A stretch of 64,000 nucleotides of DNA from Dyadobacter fermentans DSM 18053 (lineage in GTDB: Bacteria; Bacteroidota; Bacteroidia; Cytophagales; Spirosomataceae), in the NCBI RefSeq assembly GCF_000023125.1, contig NC_013037.1, positions 4,828,501-4,892,500 on the forward strand, in the 5' to 3' direction. The notes beneath the pieces were generated by a model that saw only the letters and a program-made list of their open reading frames with translations, was not told where the DNA came from and did not search any database. Shown here in pieces: positions 8,790 through 17,523 of the stretch (position 1 is its first letter; each line of letters begins with the position of its first letter). The translations under genes were made by a program, and so were the position numbers.

Positions 8790-8939
8790 GTATTGTGCTT
8801 GCGTGCCGGTAATATTAGTATTACTTTATTTAATAGTATTTTTTTGCACTTACATGGAGTGTGCAGGATGGATAATTAAAAAAAATTCTTTTAAATTGAG
8901 CATTGGCAGTTGATCTAAACCCTGCCGCTTTGATTTAAA

Positions 8940-9815
8940 ATGAAACCGCATTTTCATAAGGTCCCGATTCCCTCAAGGACGTCGTTCAGCATACGCCATG
9001 ACAAAGACTCCGGCTTTGGCACGGTTTGGCATTACCATCCCGAGCTGGAACTGCATTATCTGGTCAAAGGCAAGGGGGTGCGGTTTGTCGGGGACAATAT
9101 CAGTAACTTTTCGGACGGCGAGCTGATACTGCTCGGCGAGAACTTGCCACACACCTGGCTTGTGGAAGAAGGCGCCAGCAATACCGCGGTGGAGGCGATC
9201 ATCATTCACTTCCTGCCCAACTGCCTGGGGAGCGAGCTGCTGCTGCTGCCGGAGGCGTATCAGATCCCGAAATTGTACGAGAGGGCCAAAAGAGGCCTGT
9301 TGATCACCGGCGAAGCGAAGGAAAAGGTGATCCGCCTGATGCATTCGGCGGTAAATGCCGAAAATCTTGACCGGCTCATCGCCTTGCTATCCATCCTGAA
9401 AATTCTTGCGGAAGCAAGTGAATACGAAACGATCGCTTCGGCGCACGCATTCTACAAATCCAACGACGCCGAAACACTTCGGTTAAATAAAATTTACGCT
9501 TACACGCTTTCCAACTACCGCAACGACATTTCATTGCAGGATGTAGCGTCGATCGCCAACCTGGGCATTACTTCTTTTTGCAGGTATTTTAAGTTGATGA
9601 CCAAGAAAACATATAATGATTTCCTTGTCGAGATTCGGATCAGCCAGGCGTGCCGGTTTCTGATCGAGGACAAAATGGCGACTGAAGTGATTTGTTTCGA
9701 GTGCGGCTTCAACAATGTTTCCAACTTTTACCGGCATTTCAAGAAGGTTACCGACATGACGCCATTGGAATACAAGCGGAAATACCTTTACAAAGCCGCA
9801 CCCGAAATGGTTTGA
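8940..9815 (+). CDS. AraC family transcriptional regulator
   Basis: A 291-residue regulator. Residues 1-100 form a cupin sensor domain (GTVWHYHPELELHYLVKGKG, then LGENLPHTW). Residues 185-285 hold the AraC double helix-turn-helix: DISLQDVASIANLGITSFCR for the first and VICFECGFNNVSNFYRHFKK for the second, with the usual close at MTPLEYKRKYL. It most likely controls the symporter-aldolase genes in response to the imported compound or a sugar. It lies 150 bases after the sigma-like gene on the same strand and its stop abuts the stop of the convergent DoxX gene. Confidence 0.92.
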   Translation: MKPHFHKVPIPSRTSFSIRHDKDSGFGTVWHYHPELELHYLVKGKGVRFVGDNISNFSDGELILLGENLPHTWLVEEGASNTAVEAIIIHFLPNCLGSELLLLPEAYQIPKLYERAKRGLLITGEAKEKVIRLMHSAVNAENLDRLIALLSILKILAEASEYETIASAHAFYKSNDAETLRLNKIYAYTLSNYRNDISLQDVASIANLGITSFCRYFKLMTKKTYNDFLVEIRISQACRFLIEDKMATEVICFECGFNNVSNFYRHFKKVTDMTPLEYKRKYLYKAAPEMV

Positions 9816-10250
9816 TTACTTGTCGTGGTTCTTCATCCATTCATCCATCGAAAAATGCCCGGAGCCGATAATGGCGAACGTTACCACCAGCATTAGTGTG
9901 ACCATCGAAAGCCATAGCTCGGAATTGAGATAAGAAAAACCCATCCGGATATTGACGAAAAACACGGCTGTAAGCAGGATCGGGATCTGAATGATGGATG
10001 CGATTCTGGTCAGGCATCCCATTGCGATGAGAAATCCGCCAAAAATGTGCGCGAAAGCTACGTAATGAACGGCTGTGACGGTGTACAAATGAAAGTCGAG
10101 GCCGGTAACCAGATGAGACAACTTGGTGGTATCGCTAATGAAGCTGATACCCTTAGCAAACAAAAATACTCCCAAAGCGATACGAACTATGTCCATCCAT
10201 GCCGGATGATGCGTATCGCCCCAATGCTCGATTCGATCCATCATGTTCAT
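9816..10250 (-). CDS. DoxX family membrane protein
   Basis: A 144-residue protein with four hydrophobic segments and the DoxX arrangement: IVRIALGVFLFAKGISFI, then FAHIFGGFLIAMGCLTRIAS, IPILLTAVFFVN, and LWLSMVTLMLVVTFAIIGSG. The family is found in the inner membrane; some members are quinol oxidase subunits or act in sulfur-compound oxidation, but most are unassigned. Its stop codon directly abuts that of the AraC gene with no bases between, so transcripts converge there. The gene is separated from the MFS gene upstream by 93 bases and may have its own promoter. Confidence 0.85.
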   Translation of the reverse strand: MNMMDRIEHWGDTHHPAWMDIVRIALGVFLFAKGISFISDTTKLSHLVTGLDFHLYTVTAVHYVAFAHIFGGFLIAMGCLTRIASIIQIPILLTAVFFVNIRMGFSYLNSELWLSMVTLMLVVTFAIIGSGHFSMDEWMKNHDK

Positions 10251-10343
10251 AACTTCTCAAAGTTTGGTTTCAAGAAAGTTAATGTTTTGAATGGATTATG
10301 TCAAGAGAAAATGGCCTTTTTTCAAGCCATATCGAAGTGACAA

Positions 10344-11639
10344 TCAATGCTTTTCGATGAGCGAAGTGTGCTTGGTGTCCTTCATGCGGATGTAAACAAT
10401 GAGCGAAGCGAAAATGCAGGCCGTCACATACCAGTAGTACCAGGTTTCGTGCCCTATATTCTTGGCCCATAATGCAAAGTATTCCGCCGTGCCGCCAAAC
10501 ACGGCCACCGCAATGGAGTAGGGCAGCCCTACACCCAGCGCACGCACTTCCACTGGAAAAAGTTCGGCTTTCACCACGGCATTAATGGAGGTATAACCGC
10601 TCACGATGATCAACGCGGCCATGAGCAGCCCGAATGCGGGCCACATGCCTGTAGTGTGGCTGAGCGTAGCTAGCAGCGGATAGGTAAAAATCGTTCCCAG
10701 CACGCCGAATGCTATCAGCAGCGGGCGGCGGCCAATGCGGTCGCTGAGCGCCCCGAAAACGGGTTGCAATGCCGCGAAGATGAACAAAGAGCAAAAAGTA
10801 AGCAGAGTCGACTGGTACTTTGTGAGCCCCACCGTGTTCACAAGGAACTTCTGCATGTATGTGGTGTAGGTGTAAAATGCGAGTGTCCCGCCCGCGGTAA
10901 GCCCCACGACCACCAACACGGCCTTCGGATGCTTCATAAGCTCTCTCAGCGAGCCTTCCTTTTTTGTTTTGGGATCTTTGGATTGAAATGCTTCGGTTTC
11001 GTTCAGATGCGCGCGGAGGTACAATGCTACGAGCGAAAGCAATGCTCCGATAACGAACGGAATGCGCCAGCCCCAGTCGTGCATTTGCTGGTCGGTGAGG
11101 AAAATGTTTTGTAAAATGAGTTGCAAACCCAATGCAATAAGCTGTCCGCCAATGAGCGTCACATATTGAAAACTGGAAAAGAAACCACGTTTCGCCTCCG
11201 TAGCCACCTCGCTGAGGTAGGTGGCCGAAGTACCATATTCCCCGCCCACACTAAGGCCTTGCAGCAAGCGGGCGAGCAGCAGCAGAAGCGGAGCCGCCAC
11301 GCCGATGCTGTTATAGCCGGGCAGGAATGCAATCAGCAGCGAGCCAAGCGACATCAGCAGCACCGACACGGTCATGGCCACCTTTCGCCCGCGGTTATCG
11401 GCCAGTTTGCCAAAAACATAGCCGCCGATCGGCCGCATCAGGAAACCCACTGCGAAAATGCCGGCGGTATTGATCAGCTGGACCGTGGGATTGGAATCTG
11501 GGAAGAAAGTATTGGCGAAATAGAGAGAGAAGGCGGAATAGGCGTACCAGTCGTACCATTCGACGAGATTGCCGGCCGATCCGCCGATAATGGCTCTGAG
11601 GCGCCAGCCGGTGTCGTCTTTGTGTAAAGTTTGCTCCAT
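10344..11639 (-). CDS. MFS transporter, metabolite:H+ symporter type (ProP/KgtP-like)
   Basis: A 431-residue, 12-helix carrier. The start GNLVEWYDWYAYSAFSLYFA and motif A FGKLADNRGRKVAM near residue 80 are typical of the metabolite:H+ symporter group that includes ProP and the 2-oxoglutarate permease KgtP. LARLLQGLSVGGEYGTSATY is the conserved helix 4 region and ALSDRIGRRPLL the second motif A. It likely imports an organic acid or compatible solute with protons; the exact substrate cannot be read. It follows the hydrolase on the same strand after 24 bases and probably ends that transcript. Confidence 0.92.
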   Translation of the reverse strand: MEQTLHKDDTGWRLRAIIGGSAGNLVEWYDWYAYSAFSLYFANTFFPDSNPTVQLINTAGIFAVGFLMRPIGGYVFGKLADNRGRKVAMTVSVLLMSLGSLLIAFLPGYNSIGVAAPLLLLLARLLQGLSVGGEYGTSATYLSEVATEAKRGFFSSFQYVTLIGGQLIALGLQLILQNIFLTDQQMHDWGWRIPFVIGALLSLVALYLRAHLNETEAFQSKDPKTKKEGSLRELMKHPKAVLVVVGLTAGGTLAFYTYTTYMQKFLVNTVGLTKYQSTLLTFCSLFIFAALQPVFGALSDRIGRRPLLIAFGVLGTIFTYPLLATLSHTTGMWPAFGLLMAALIIVSGYTSINAVVKAELFPVEVRALGVGLPYSIAVAVFGGTAEYFALWAKNIGHETWYYWYVTACIFASLIVYIRMKDTKHTSLIEKH

Positions 11640-11663
11640 AAATCGGGATTAGGTCTTCCCAAT

Positions 11664-12458
11664 TTACTTAAATAAAGTGCAAATCCACGCAGCCGCATGT
11701 TCCACCAGGCGGGTATGGCCGCTTTTAAGTTCTATATATTGATTCTCGGGAAGCAGATCGGCCAACTTTTTGACTGCCTTCGGTTTCAGCAGACTATCGT
11801 ATTCGCCCGCAAAAAGGTAAATCGTCACCTGATGAGCGTTAGCCACCTTCACCAATGCCGGAATATCAAACCGCAAATCCCGGAATGCAACCCATGAACG
11901 GTAAATGGTCTGCCGTTTTTCAGGGGTATTCAAAACCTGCTGCGTGAACCGTACGAGACTTTTACTCGCCAGTTTCAACGTCCGCGCCGCCTGTACACCG
12001 GGAAAAAACACATTGGGATGCCGCATTAGCCAGCCATAAATCCATCGCGCAGGCGGAATGCGCGTCGCCAGCGCGAACATCGGGTGCTCCGTTACGCCGT
12101 CGGGCGCAATGAGGAATGCATTGTCGATTTGTTCAGGAAATGCTTCCAGCGTGGCCAATGCAAACCGCCCGCCGATGCTGAAACCGGCGATATCGAAGCG
12201 GGAAATGTTGTTTTGACTCAGATAAGATTGAATACTGACCTTCCAGGCTGTTTTTGAAATGACTTCAAACGGAGCGTCACTGTTTTGGCCGTGAAATGGC
12301 AGATCGAATGCGTAGATGGTGTAGTGCTGACCGAGCGATTTGAGCATTGGCGCGAAGCATGAGGAGCCATCTTGCCCAATTCCGTGGAAAGCGAGGAGAA
12401 TATGAGGGCCGGAGCCTAGTTGGGTGTACGGTAAGTTTTTGGAAAAATGGTCACTCAT
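11664..12458 (-). CDS. Alpha/beta hydrolase
   Basis: A 264-residue alpha/beta hydrolase. The oxyanion strand LLAFHGIGQDGS is near residues 23-34, the nucleophile elbow is GFSIGG near residue 95 (serine), the acid is in LFAGEYDSLL and the catalytic histidine in LKSGHTRLVEH close to the C-terminus. The middle contains a cap of helices typical of esterases and epoxide-hydrolase-like enzymes. The substrate is unknown. Its start codon overlaps the last eight bases of the upstream RelE-type toxin gene, so translation is probably coupled to that module, an unusual pairing. No signal peptide is seen, so it is cytoplasmic. Confidence 0.88.
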   Translation of the reverse strand: MSDHFSKNLPYTQLGSGPHILLAFHGIGQDGSSCFAPMLKSLGQHYTIYAFDLPFHGQNSDAPFEVISKTAWKVSIQSYLSQNNISRFDIAGFSIGGRFALATLEAFPEQIDNAFLIAPDGVTEHPMFALATRIPPARWIYGWLMRHPNVFFPGVQAARTLKLASKSLVRFTQQVLNTPEKRQTIYRSWVAFRDLRFDIPALVKVANAHQVTIYLFAGEYDSLLKPKAVKKLADLLPENQYIELKSGHTRLVEHAAAWICTLFK

Positions 12459-12717
12459 AGGCGTCGCGGCGGTGCTTTACCGCAGATACTTCGACAATTC
12501 TGATTCGATCTTCGATGCAGTACAATATCCTGTAATTTCCCATGCGGACACGATAAGAATTGAGTGTGTTGACCAATTTTTTACAACCCGATGGTCTTGG
12601 ATTATTAGCTAGTGAGCGAATGGAGGGGACTATTTTCTTGACTTCCAGCGGTGAAAGTTTTCTAATATCTTTTCTTGCCGAGTTAGTAATGATGACTTCG
12701 TAAGTTTCATTCATCAA
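12451..12717 (-). CDS. RelE/ParE-type toxin
   Basis: An 88-residue basic protein with the RelE/ParE plan: YEVIITNSARKDIRKLSPLE at the N-terminus, then NPRPSGCKKLVNTLNSYRVR, MGNYRILYCIEDRIRIVEV and a terminal VKHRRDAYE. Family members cleave mRNA in the ribosome or poison gyrase; the sequence resembles the RelE branch. Its ATG lies inside the final codons of the antitoxin gene (11-base overlap), the classic coupled arrangement. It also overlaps the hydrolase start by eight bases. It is full length. Confidence 0.87.
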   Translation of the reverse strand: MMNETYEVIITNSARKDIRKLSPLEVKKIVPSIRSLANNPRPSGCKKLVNTLNSYRVRMGNYRILYCIEDRIRIVEVSAVKHRRDAYE

Positions 12718-12898
12718 ATTTACCCTCGGCTTTCAATTGTTCCACAAACTCTTCAAAGGGAATTGATTCTTCATTTCTCCTCTCTTCGATCAAAAGGGCA
12801 TCCAGAATATCTTCCACTATCTCACCATGTTTTTTCAGGTCGATAATCACTTCGGTCTTGTGCCCCTGTGCATCTGTATTGTACCTAATCCCAGTCAT
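12707..12898 (-). CDS. Antitoxin of the RelE-type module
   Basis: A 63-residue acidic protein starting MTGIRYNTDAQGHKTEVIID. The start at 12898 is chosen because an upstream ATG at 12967 would read through the hairpin terminator of prfB. The strand KTEVIIDLKKHGEIVEDILD is seen in short Bacteroidota antitoxins paired with RelE, and the tail EEFVEQLKAEGKFDE should thread across the toxin surface. DNA-binding residues are not evident, so the pair may be autoregulated weakly. The promoter must lie in the roughly 110 bases before prfB's end. Confidence 0.78.
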   Translation of the reverse strand: MTGIRYNTDAQGHKTEVIIDLKKHGEIVEDILDALLIEERRNEESIPFEEFVEQLKAEGKFDE

Positions 12899-12953
12899 AT
12901 CACATTGAAGTTCACATTGAAGTTTAATTGCTTGACTAAATTTAAGCCAAAAC

Positions 12954-13008
12954 AAGAAGACCTCCAAACGCCCTGCTCATTGAAACAGGCCGCTTGAGAG
13001 GTCTTCTT
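12954..13008 (-). terminator. Terminator of prfB
   Basis: An 11-base-pair outer stem AAGAAGACCTC / GAGGTCTTCTT (12954-12964 with 12998-13008), with an inner GCCCTG/CAGGC helix, lies immediately after the prfB stop. Read on the minus strand it is followed by TGTTTTGG, a short T-rich tail. Confidence 0.75.
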
Positions 13009-13013
13009 TTATT

Positions 13014-14088
13014 TTACGCTTCCATCAAATACGCTTTGATAAACGCATTGATATCACCATTCAGTACGGCTTCGGTATTCGAAGTCTGGTAATCGGTGCG
13101 GTGGTCTTTTACGCGGCGGTCGTCGAGGACGTAGCTGCGGATTTGCGAGCCCCATTCGATTTTGCGTTTCGAAGCTTCCACTTCGGCGCGGGCCGAATTG
13201 CGCTTTTCGAGCTCGATTTGGTAAAGCCGCGATTTCAGCAAGCGGATCGCGACTTCTTTGTTCATGAGCTGCGAACGCTCCTGCTGACAGGCGATAATAA
13301 TGCCCGATGGCTTGTGGTGGAGACGTACTGCGGTTTCCACCTTGTTTACGTTCTGGCCACCGGCGCCGCCCGAGCGGTAGGTATCCCAGGTAATGTCGGC
13401 CATATTCACCTCGATCTCGATGTTGTCGTCCGCGAGCGGGTACACATACACCGACGTGAATGAGGTGTGCCGGCGTGCATTCGAGTCGAATGGTGAAATG
13501 CGGACGAGGCGGTGCACGCCGTTCTCCGATTTCAGGTTACCATAAGCATACTCGCCGTCGATTTCGAGGGTTACGGATTTTACTCCGGCCACATCGCCAT
13601 CCTGCAAATCCACCTGGCGGACCTTGTAGCCATTCTTTTCCGCCCACATGATGTACATCCGCATGAGCATCGAAGCCCAGTCCTGCGATTCCGTACCACC
13701 CGCTCCCGCATTGATCTCGATCACGGCCGGCAGTTCGTCGCCTTCTTCGCCCATCATTTTCCTGAACTCGATTTCGTCCAGTTTGTCGGCGAGTTTTTTG
13801 CCTTCTTCGTCCACCTCTTCTTCGGTGGCTTCGTCGGCTTCATAAAATTCCCAGATCGTGTCCAGATCGTCGCGCAGGCGCGCCAGTTCCTCGTATCCAT
13901 TGGTCCAGAATTTCAGTCCACGGATTTCCTTCATGACCTTTTCCGCACGGGCGGAGTCGGTCCAGAATTCGGGCTGAACGGTCTGTTGTTCAAGTTGTCC
14001 TAGCTGTTGTTTCCGGTTAGCGTAGTCAAAGATACCTCCCCAAAGCCTCTACACGGGCTTTCAAGTCTTTCAATTGCTCTGCAGTCAT
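13014..14088 (-). CDS. prfB: Peptide chain release factor 2 with programmed +1 frameshift
   Basis: RF2, which releases peptides at TGA and TAA. Translation starts at ATG 14088 ([17 protein letters not shown]), meets an in-frame TGA at 14028-14026 and must shift +1 there to continue at GAC 14027 into the long frame ending at 13014. The coding sequence is therefore joined from 14088-14029 and 14027-13014, about 357 residues. The catalytic GGQ is in [20 protein letters not shown], and a serine-proline-phenylalanine (ISPFD) corresponds to the stop-recognition region. The gene has its own terminator and is divergent from lpdA with 213 bases between. Calling only the 306-residue downstream frame would lose the N-terminal domain. 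Confidence 0.94.
14025..14036 (-). promoter_or_regulatory. Programmed +1 frameshift site of prfB
   Basis: On the minus strand the bases read GGTATCTTTGAC: the slippery CTT codon (14031-14029), the stop TGA (14028-14026) and the base C after it. This is the conserved autoregulatory site of RF2. A purine-rich GGGGAGG just before it resembles the internal Shine-Dalgarno element that stimulates the shift. When RF2 is scarce, pausing at TGA promotes slippage and more RF2 is made. Confidence 0.93.
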
Positions 14089-14247
14089 TGAATTTTTTGA
14101 ATTTAAGTTGAAAAATAGGCTACGCTTCTCATCAAATATTAACATCTGTCGGAAGCGCTTACTCACAAAGGTAGAACAATTCACATTAACCGTCTGTTTC
14201 ACATCAATAGGCGGGATTTAAGATGTAGGCATTCTGGCAAATCGTCT

Positions 14248-14255
14248 TAACTTTG
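14248..14255 (+). promoter_or_regulatory. Putative -7 element TAACTTTG
   Basis: TAACTTTG is a perfect match to the Bacteroidota -7 consensus TAnnTTTG. It sits 46 bases before the lpdA start in the 213-base divergent gap shared with prfB. A -33 TTTG is not clear. Confidence 0.55.
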
Positions 14256-14301
14256 CGTCAAAATTTTGTCAACCCATTTCGTACAATAAAAATACCGGAA
14301 A

Positions 14302-15699
14302 ATGGCTCAAACATATGATGTGATTGTAATTGGTAGCGGCCCCGGGGGTTATCCCGCAGCCATTCGTGCTTCCCAATTAGGACTTAAAGTTGCGATTGTT
14401 GAAAAAGAAAGTTTAGGAGGAATTTGCCTTAACTGGGGCTGTATCCCAACCAAAGCGCTATTGAAAAGTGCTCAGGTATTTGAGTATATCAAGCATGCGA
14501 AAGATTACGGTATCAATGCAGCCGAATACTCAGCTGATTTCGGTGCGGTGATCAAACGCAGCCGCGGCGTGGCCGATACCATGAGCAAAGGCGTGTCGTT
14601 CCTGATGAAAAAGAACAAGATCGACGTCATCATGGGTGCCGGTAAAGTGAAAGGCCAGAAAACGGTTGAAGTAACTGACAAGGATGGCAAAAAAACAGAC
14701 TATACCGCTTCAAAAGGGGTGATCATTGCAACGGGTGCACGCGCACGCGAGTTGCCGAACATCAAACTGGATGGCGACAAGATCATCGAATACCGCAAAG
14801 CGATGAGCCTCGAAAAACAGCCGGCTTCCCTGCTGGTAATCGGCTCCGGCGCGATCGGAATGGAGTTTGCTTACGTCTATAACTCAATGGGAACCAAGGT
14901 TACCGTCGTTGAATTCCTCCCTAATCTGGTTCCGGTTGAAGACGAAGAAATTTCAAAAGAGATCGCGAAGCAGTACAAAAAGATCGGCATCGAAACTTTG
15001 GTCAACTCTTCCGTTGAGAAAGTGGATACGAGCGGCAAAGGCTGCAAAGTGACCGTTAAAACGCCGGAAGGCGAGAAAACTTTCGAGGTTGATGTAGTGC
15101 TTTCAGCAGCAGGTATCGTTGCCAATATCGAAAACATCGGTCTGGAAGAAACCGGCATTAAAACCGACAAAGGCAAGATCGTCGTAAACGAATGGTACGA
15201 AACCAGCGTTCCGGGTTTCTACGCCATCGGTGACTGTACACCTGGCCAGGCATTGGCGCACGTGGCAACAGCCGAAGGTATCATCTGCGCTGAGAAAATT
15301 GCAGGCCACAAAACCGAAGCACTCGACTACGGCAACATCCCGGGCTGTACTTACTGCCAACCTGAGATCGCATCGGTTGGTTTGACCGAGAAAAAAGCGA
15401 AAGAAGCCGGTTACGATATCAAAGTTGGCAAATTCCCATTCAAAGCTTCCGGTAAGGCGGTAGGAGCGGGTGTTACCGACGGTTTCGTAAAAGTAATCTT
15501 CGACGCGAAATACGGCGAATTCCTCGGTGCCCACATGATCGGTGCCAACGTAACAGAAATGATCGCGGAGGTAGTAGTAGCCCGCAAGCTGGAAACTACT
15601 TCCCACGAAATCATGCGTTCAGTACACCCGCACCCAACCATGTCGGAAGCCCTCAAAGGCGCTACCGAGGCGGCATACGGTGAGGCGATCGATTTGTAA
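14302..15699 (+). CDS. lpdA: Dihydrolipoyl dehydrogenase (E3)
   Basis: A 465-residue flavoenzyme that reoxidises dihydrolipoamide for the 2-oxo acid dehydrogenase complexes and the glycine cleavage system. The FAD motif is VIGSGPGGYPAA (residues 9-20), the redox pair is CLNWGC (C42 and C47), the NAD motif is VIGSGAIGMEFA near 178, and the active-site histidine is in HPHPTMSE at 442-449. Length and order of motifs are complete. It stands alone, apart from any E1/E2 genes, with its own promoter and a strong terminator, as expected for an E3 shared among complexes. Confidence 0.97.
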   Translation: MAQTYDVIVIGSGPGGYPAAIRASQLGLKVAIVEKESLGGICLNWGCIPTKALLKSAQVFEYIKHAKDYGINAAEYSADFGAVIKRSRGVADTMSKGVSFLMKKNKIDVIMGAGKVKGQKTVEVTDKDGKKTDYTASKGVIIATGARARELPNIKLDGDKIIEYRKAMSLEKQPASLLVIGSGAIGMEFAYVYNSMGTKVTVVEFLPNLVPVEDEEISKEIAKQYKKIGIETLVNSSVEKVDTSGKGCKVTVKTPEGEKTFEVDVVLSAAGIVANIENIGLEETGIKTDKGKIVVNEWYETSVPGFYAIGDCTPGQALAHVATAEGIICAEKIAGHKTEALDYGNIPGCTYCQPEIASVGLTEKKAKEAGYDIKVGKFPFKASGKAVGAGVTDGFVKVIFDAKYGEFLGAHMIGANVTEMIAEVVVARKLETTSHEIMRSVHPHPTMSEALKGATEAAYGEAIDL

Positions 15700-15750
15700 G
15701 AATGTAAGACTTCGGCTGTCGGCTTTCGGCTGTCGGAATGTTGATAATGG

Positions 15751-15787
15751 CAATGCCCGGGAATTATTCCGGGCATTGTTTGTTTTT
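15751..15787 (+). terminator. Rho-independent terminator after lpdA
   Basis: A ten-base-pair stem CAATGCCCGG / CCGGGCATTG (15751-15760 with 15769-15778) with an eight-base loop, followed by TTTGTTTTT. Confidence 0.92.
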
Positions 15788-15957
15788 GGGGTTTAATAAA
15801 ATTGGGGTTAAATTTAATTCATAACAGTTCTCAACTTCCTATGTCTGCAAACGCATTAACCAGGTCATATTCCGAAAATCTGGAAGCGCTGATTCACTTG
15901 AACGGCGTTGCAGGCAAGCTATATCGTTCGAATCCAAGAAATAAAAATCAGCATTCG

Positions 15958-16440
15958 ATGGACATTAGCAGCGAAGACGTTTTACAGCTTTTAAGAAGCT
16001 TAAACGAGCACCAGGTAAAATATTTGCTGGTCGGAGGAATGGCGGGCGTGGTACACGGCCATATCCGTACAACATTAGATATGGACCTGTGGATCGGGAA
16101 CACGCACGAAAACACTGAGGCATTTGTAGGAGCACTACTGGATAATGAAGTAATAGGCGCTGAGCTTTTAAGAACGATGCCGCTCATTTTCGACTGGACA
16201 TCTGTAAGGTTTGGGAAATCGGGTTTTGAATTCGATTTGGGGCATTCGCTTAAAGCATTTGCAGCAACTGATTTCGAACAATGCCACAACCGCGCACTCA
16301 TCGCAGACTACGATGGTGTGCCTTTCAGAATCATTCAACTGCACGACCTTATCATCGAGAAGAAGGCAACGGCAAGGAAAAAGGACCTTGCCGATTTGGA
16401 GGAATTACAGCGGATTTGGGAGGAACAAGAACGAAGCTGA
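15958..16440 (+). CDS. Nucleotidyltransferase-fold protein (DUF6036-like)
   Basis: A protein of 160 residues from ATG 15958; in-frame ATGs at 15841 and 15802 would lengthen it to 199 or 212 residues. The 15958 start is favoured because the recognisable domain begins there (DVLQLLRSLNEHQVKYLLVG). The fold signature follows: LVGGMAGVVHGHIRTTLDMD, with the two metal-binding aspartates in DMDLWIG, and a later acidic strand FEFDLG. Such minimal nucleotidyltransferases include MNT-type antitoxins and antibiotic adenylyltransferases; no HEPN partner is adjacent, so no such role is claimed. Its stop abuts that of the convergent deacetylase gene. Confidence 0.8.
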   Translation: MDISSEDVLQLLRSLNEHQVKYLLVGGMAGVVHGHIRTTLDMDLWIGNTHENTEAFVGALLDNEVIGAELLRTMPLIFDWTSVRFGKSGFEFDLGHSLKAFAATDFEQCHNRALIADYDGVPFRIIQLHDLIIEKKATARKKDLADLEELQRIWEEQERS

Positions 16441-17442
16441 TTACTTCACCTTCTGTCGGCGCTGCATCGCCTCCCGCCAGGTCGTCAGCACAATGCCTTC
16501 TTTCTCAATATACTTCCGCAATTGCGGATCGATCATGGCCAGGAAATCGCCTTCGCGGGTGGGCCAGGAGTCGGAGATGTGGGGGAAAACTTCGGTGTGG
16601 ATCGTGCAATGCATGATCACCATCGTGAGGCCGGGTTTCAGCTTGCCGATCGCTTCGATGTATTTGGCGGTTTTGTATTGCTGTAATGCTTTTTCGGATT
16701 TGTCGCCGTTTGCAGGGCCTTTCCAGCCGTAGCTGCTGTTTTCGAGGTCGTCGAGGACGGGCAGGCCGGCTTCCCAGAGTTGTTTTCCTACTTTCTGGGT
16801 CATTTCGAATTGCTTGTCGATCATTTTTTCTTCGCCGCGAATGGCCGTATTGTGCCCGCCGGGGAACATGACGGGGATTTTTTCCTGCATTCCGACTTTC
16901 AAATACCTTTCCAAAAACTCCGGCGTCGCGAAGAGCGTGCCCATATGCGAATCGAGGTGCGTGGGCTCGAAGCCCATTGTGCGGGCGCGTTCCAGTTGTG
17001 CGCGGATTTCAGTTTCTACTTCGTCCGGCGAAGCGTTTTTCACCACATCCGCCACGCTTCGCCACAATGCGCCCTCAGAGTCGGTGAGGCCTTTTACATT
17101 CGTTTTGCCGGCCAGCGGGCCCCAGCGGTAATCTTTCCATTCGGAAGTCATGGTTAAATGCAACCCGGCGTCGATATCCTTATTCTCTTTCCAATAATGC
17201 ACAAAACCGGGCACCCAGCCGCAAGGCATCATCACGCTCAACGAATTAGCAACACCCTCGCGAATAGCCCGGATAGCGCCCTGATTGGATTCGTACGACA
17301 TGCCCACATCGTCGACGTGGATAATGAGGACTTTTTTGCCTTTCGGATACCCAAGCTTTTCGGCGTAAGTAGGTTCGGTTTGTGCAAATGCAGACATGGA
17401 AGGAAGAATGGCTAGCAGGAATAGCAGTTTTTTCATAACCAA
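16441..17442 (-). CDS. Secreted YdjC/ChbG-type carbohydrate deacetylase
   Basis: A 333-residue protein with a signal peptide (MKKLLFLLAILPSMSAFAQ; the real start may be ATG 17436). The YdjC fold is shown by IIHVDDVGMSY with the metal aspartates at residues 44-45, DAGLHLTMTSEW, and FEPTHLDSHMGT with the metal histidine pair. The family removes acetyl groups from chito- or cello-type oligosaccharides, usually in the cytoplasm; the signal peptide places this one in the periplasm or outside. The acceptor sugar is unknown. It is 81 bases downstream of the DUF4153 gene on the same strand. Confidence 0.88.
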   Translation of the reverse strand: MVMKKLLFLLAILPSMSAFAQTEPTYAEKLGYPKGKKVLIIHVDDVGMSYESNQGAIRAIREGVANSLSVMMPCGWVPGFVHYWKENKDIDAGLHLTMTSEWKDYRWGPLAGKTNVKGLTDSEGALWRSVADVVKNASPDEVETEIRAQLERARTMGFEPTHLDSHMGTLFATPEFLERYLKVGMQEKIPVMFPGGHNTAIRGEEKMIDKQFEMTQKVGKQLWEAGLPVLDDLENSSYGWKGPANGDKSEKALQQYKTAKYIEAIGKLKPGLTMVIMHCTIHTEVFPHISDSWPTREGDFLAMIDPQLRKYIEKEGIVLTTWREAMQRRQKVK

Positions 17443-17523
17443 AATTTTGCTTGGATGAAGCTGGAAGTCTGGGTTTATACAGCGAAAGTGTGGTTTCGGG
17501 CTATTTGAACAAAATCGAAAATG

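Noticed and set aside
13014..13934. prfB as a truncated gene starting at 13934
   Set aside because: The missing N-terminus is encoded directly upstream and joined by the standard RF2 frameshift, so the gene is intact.
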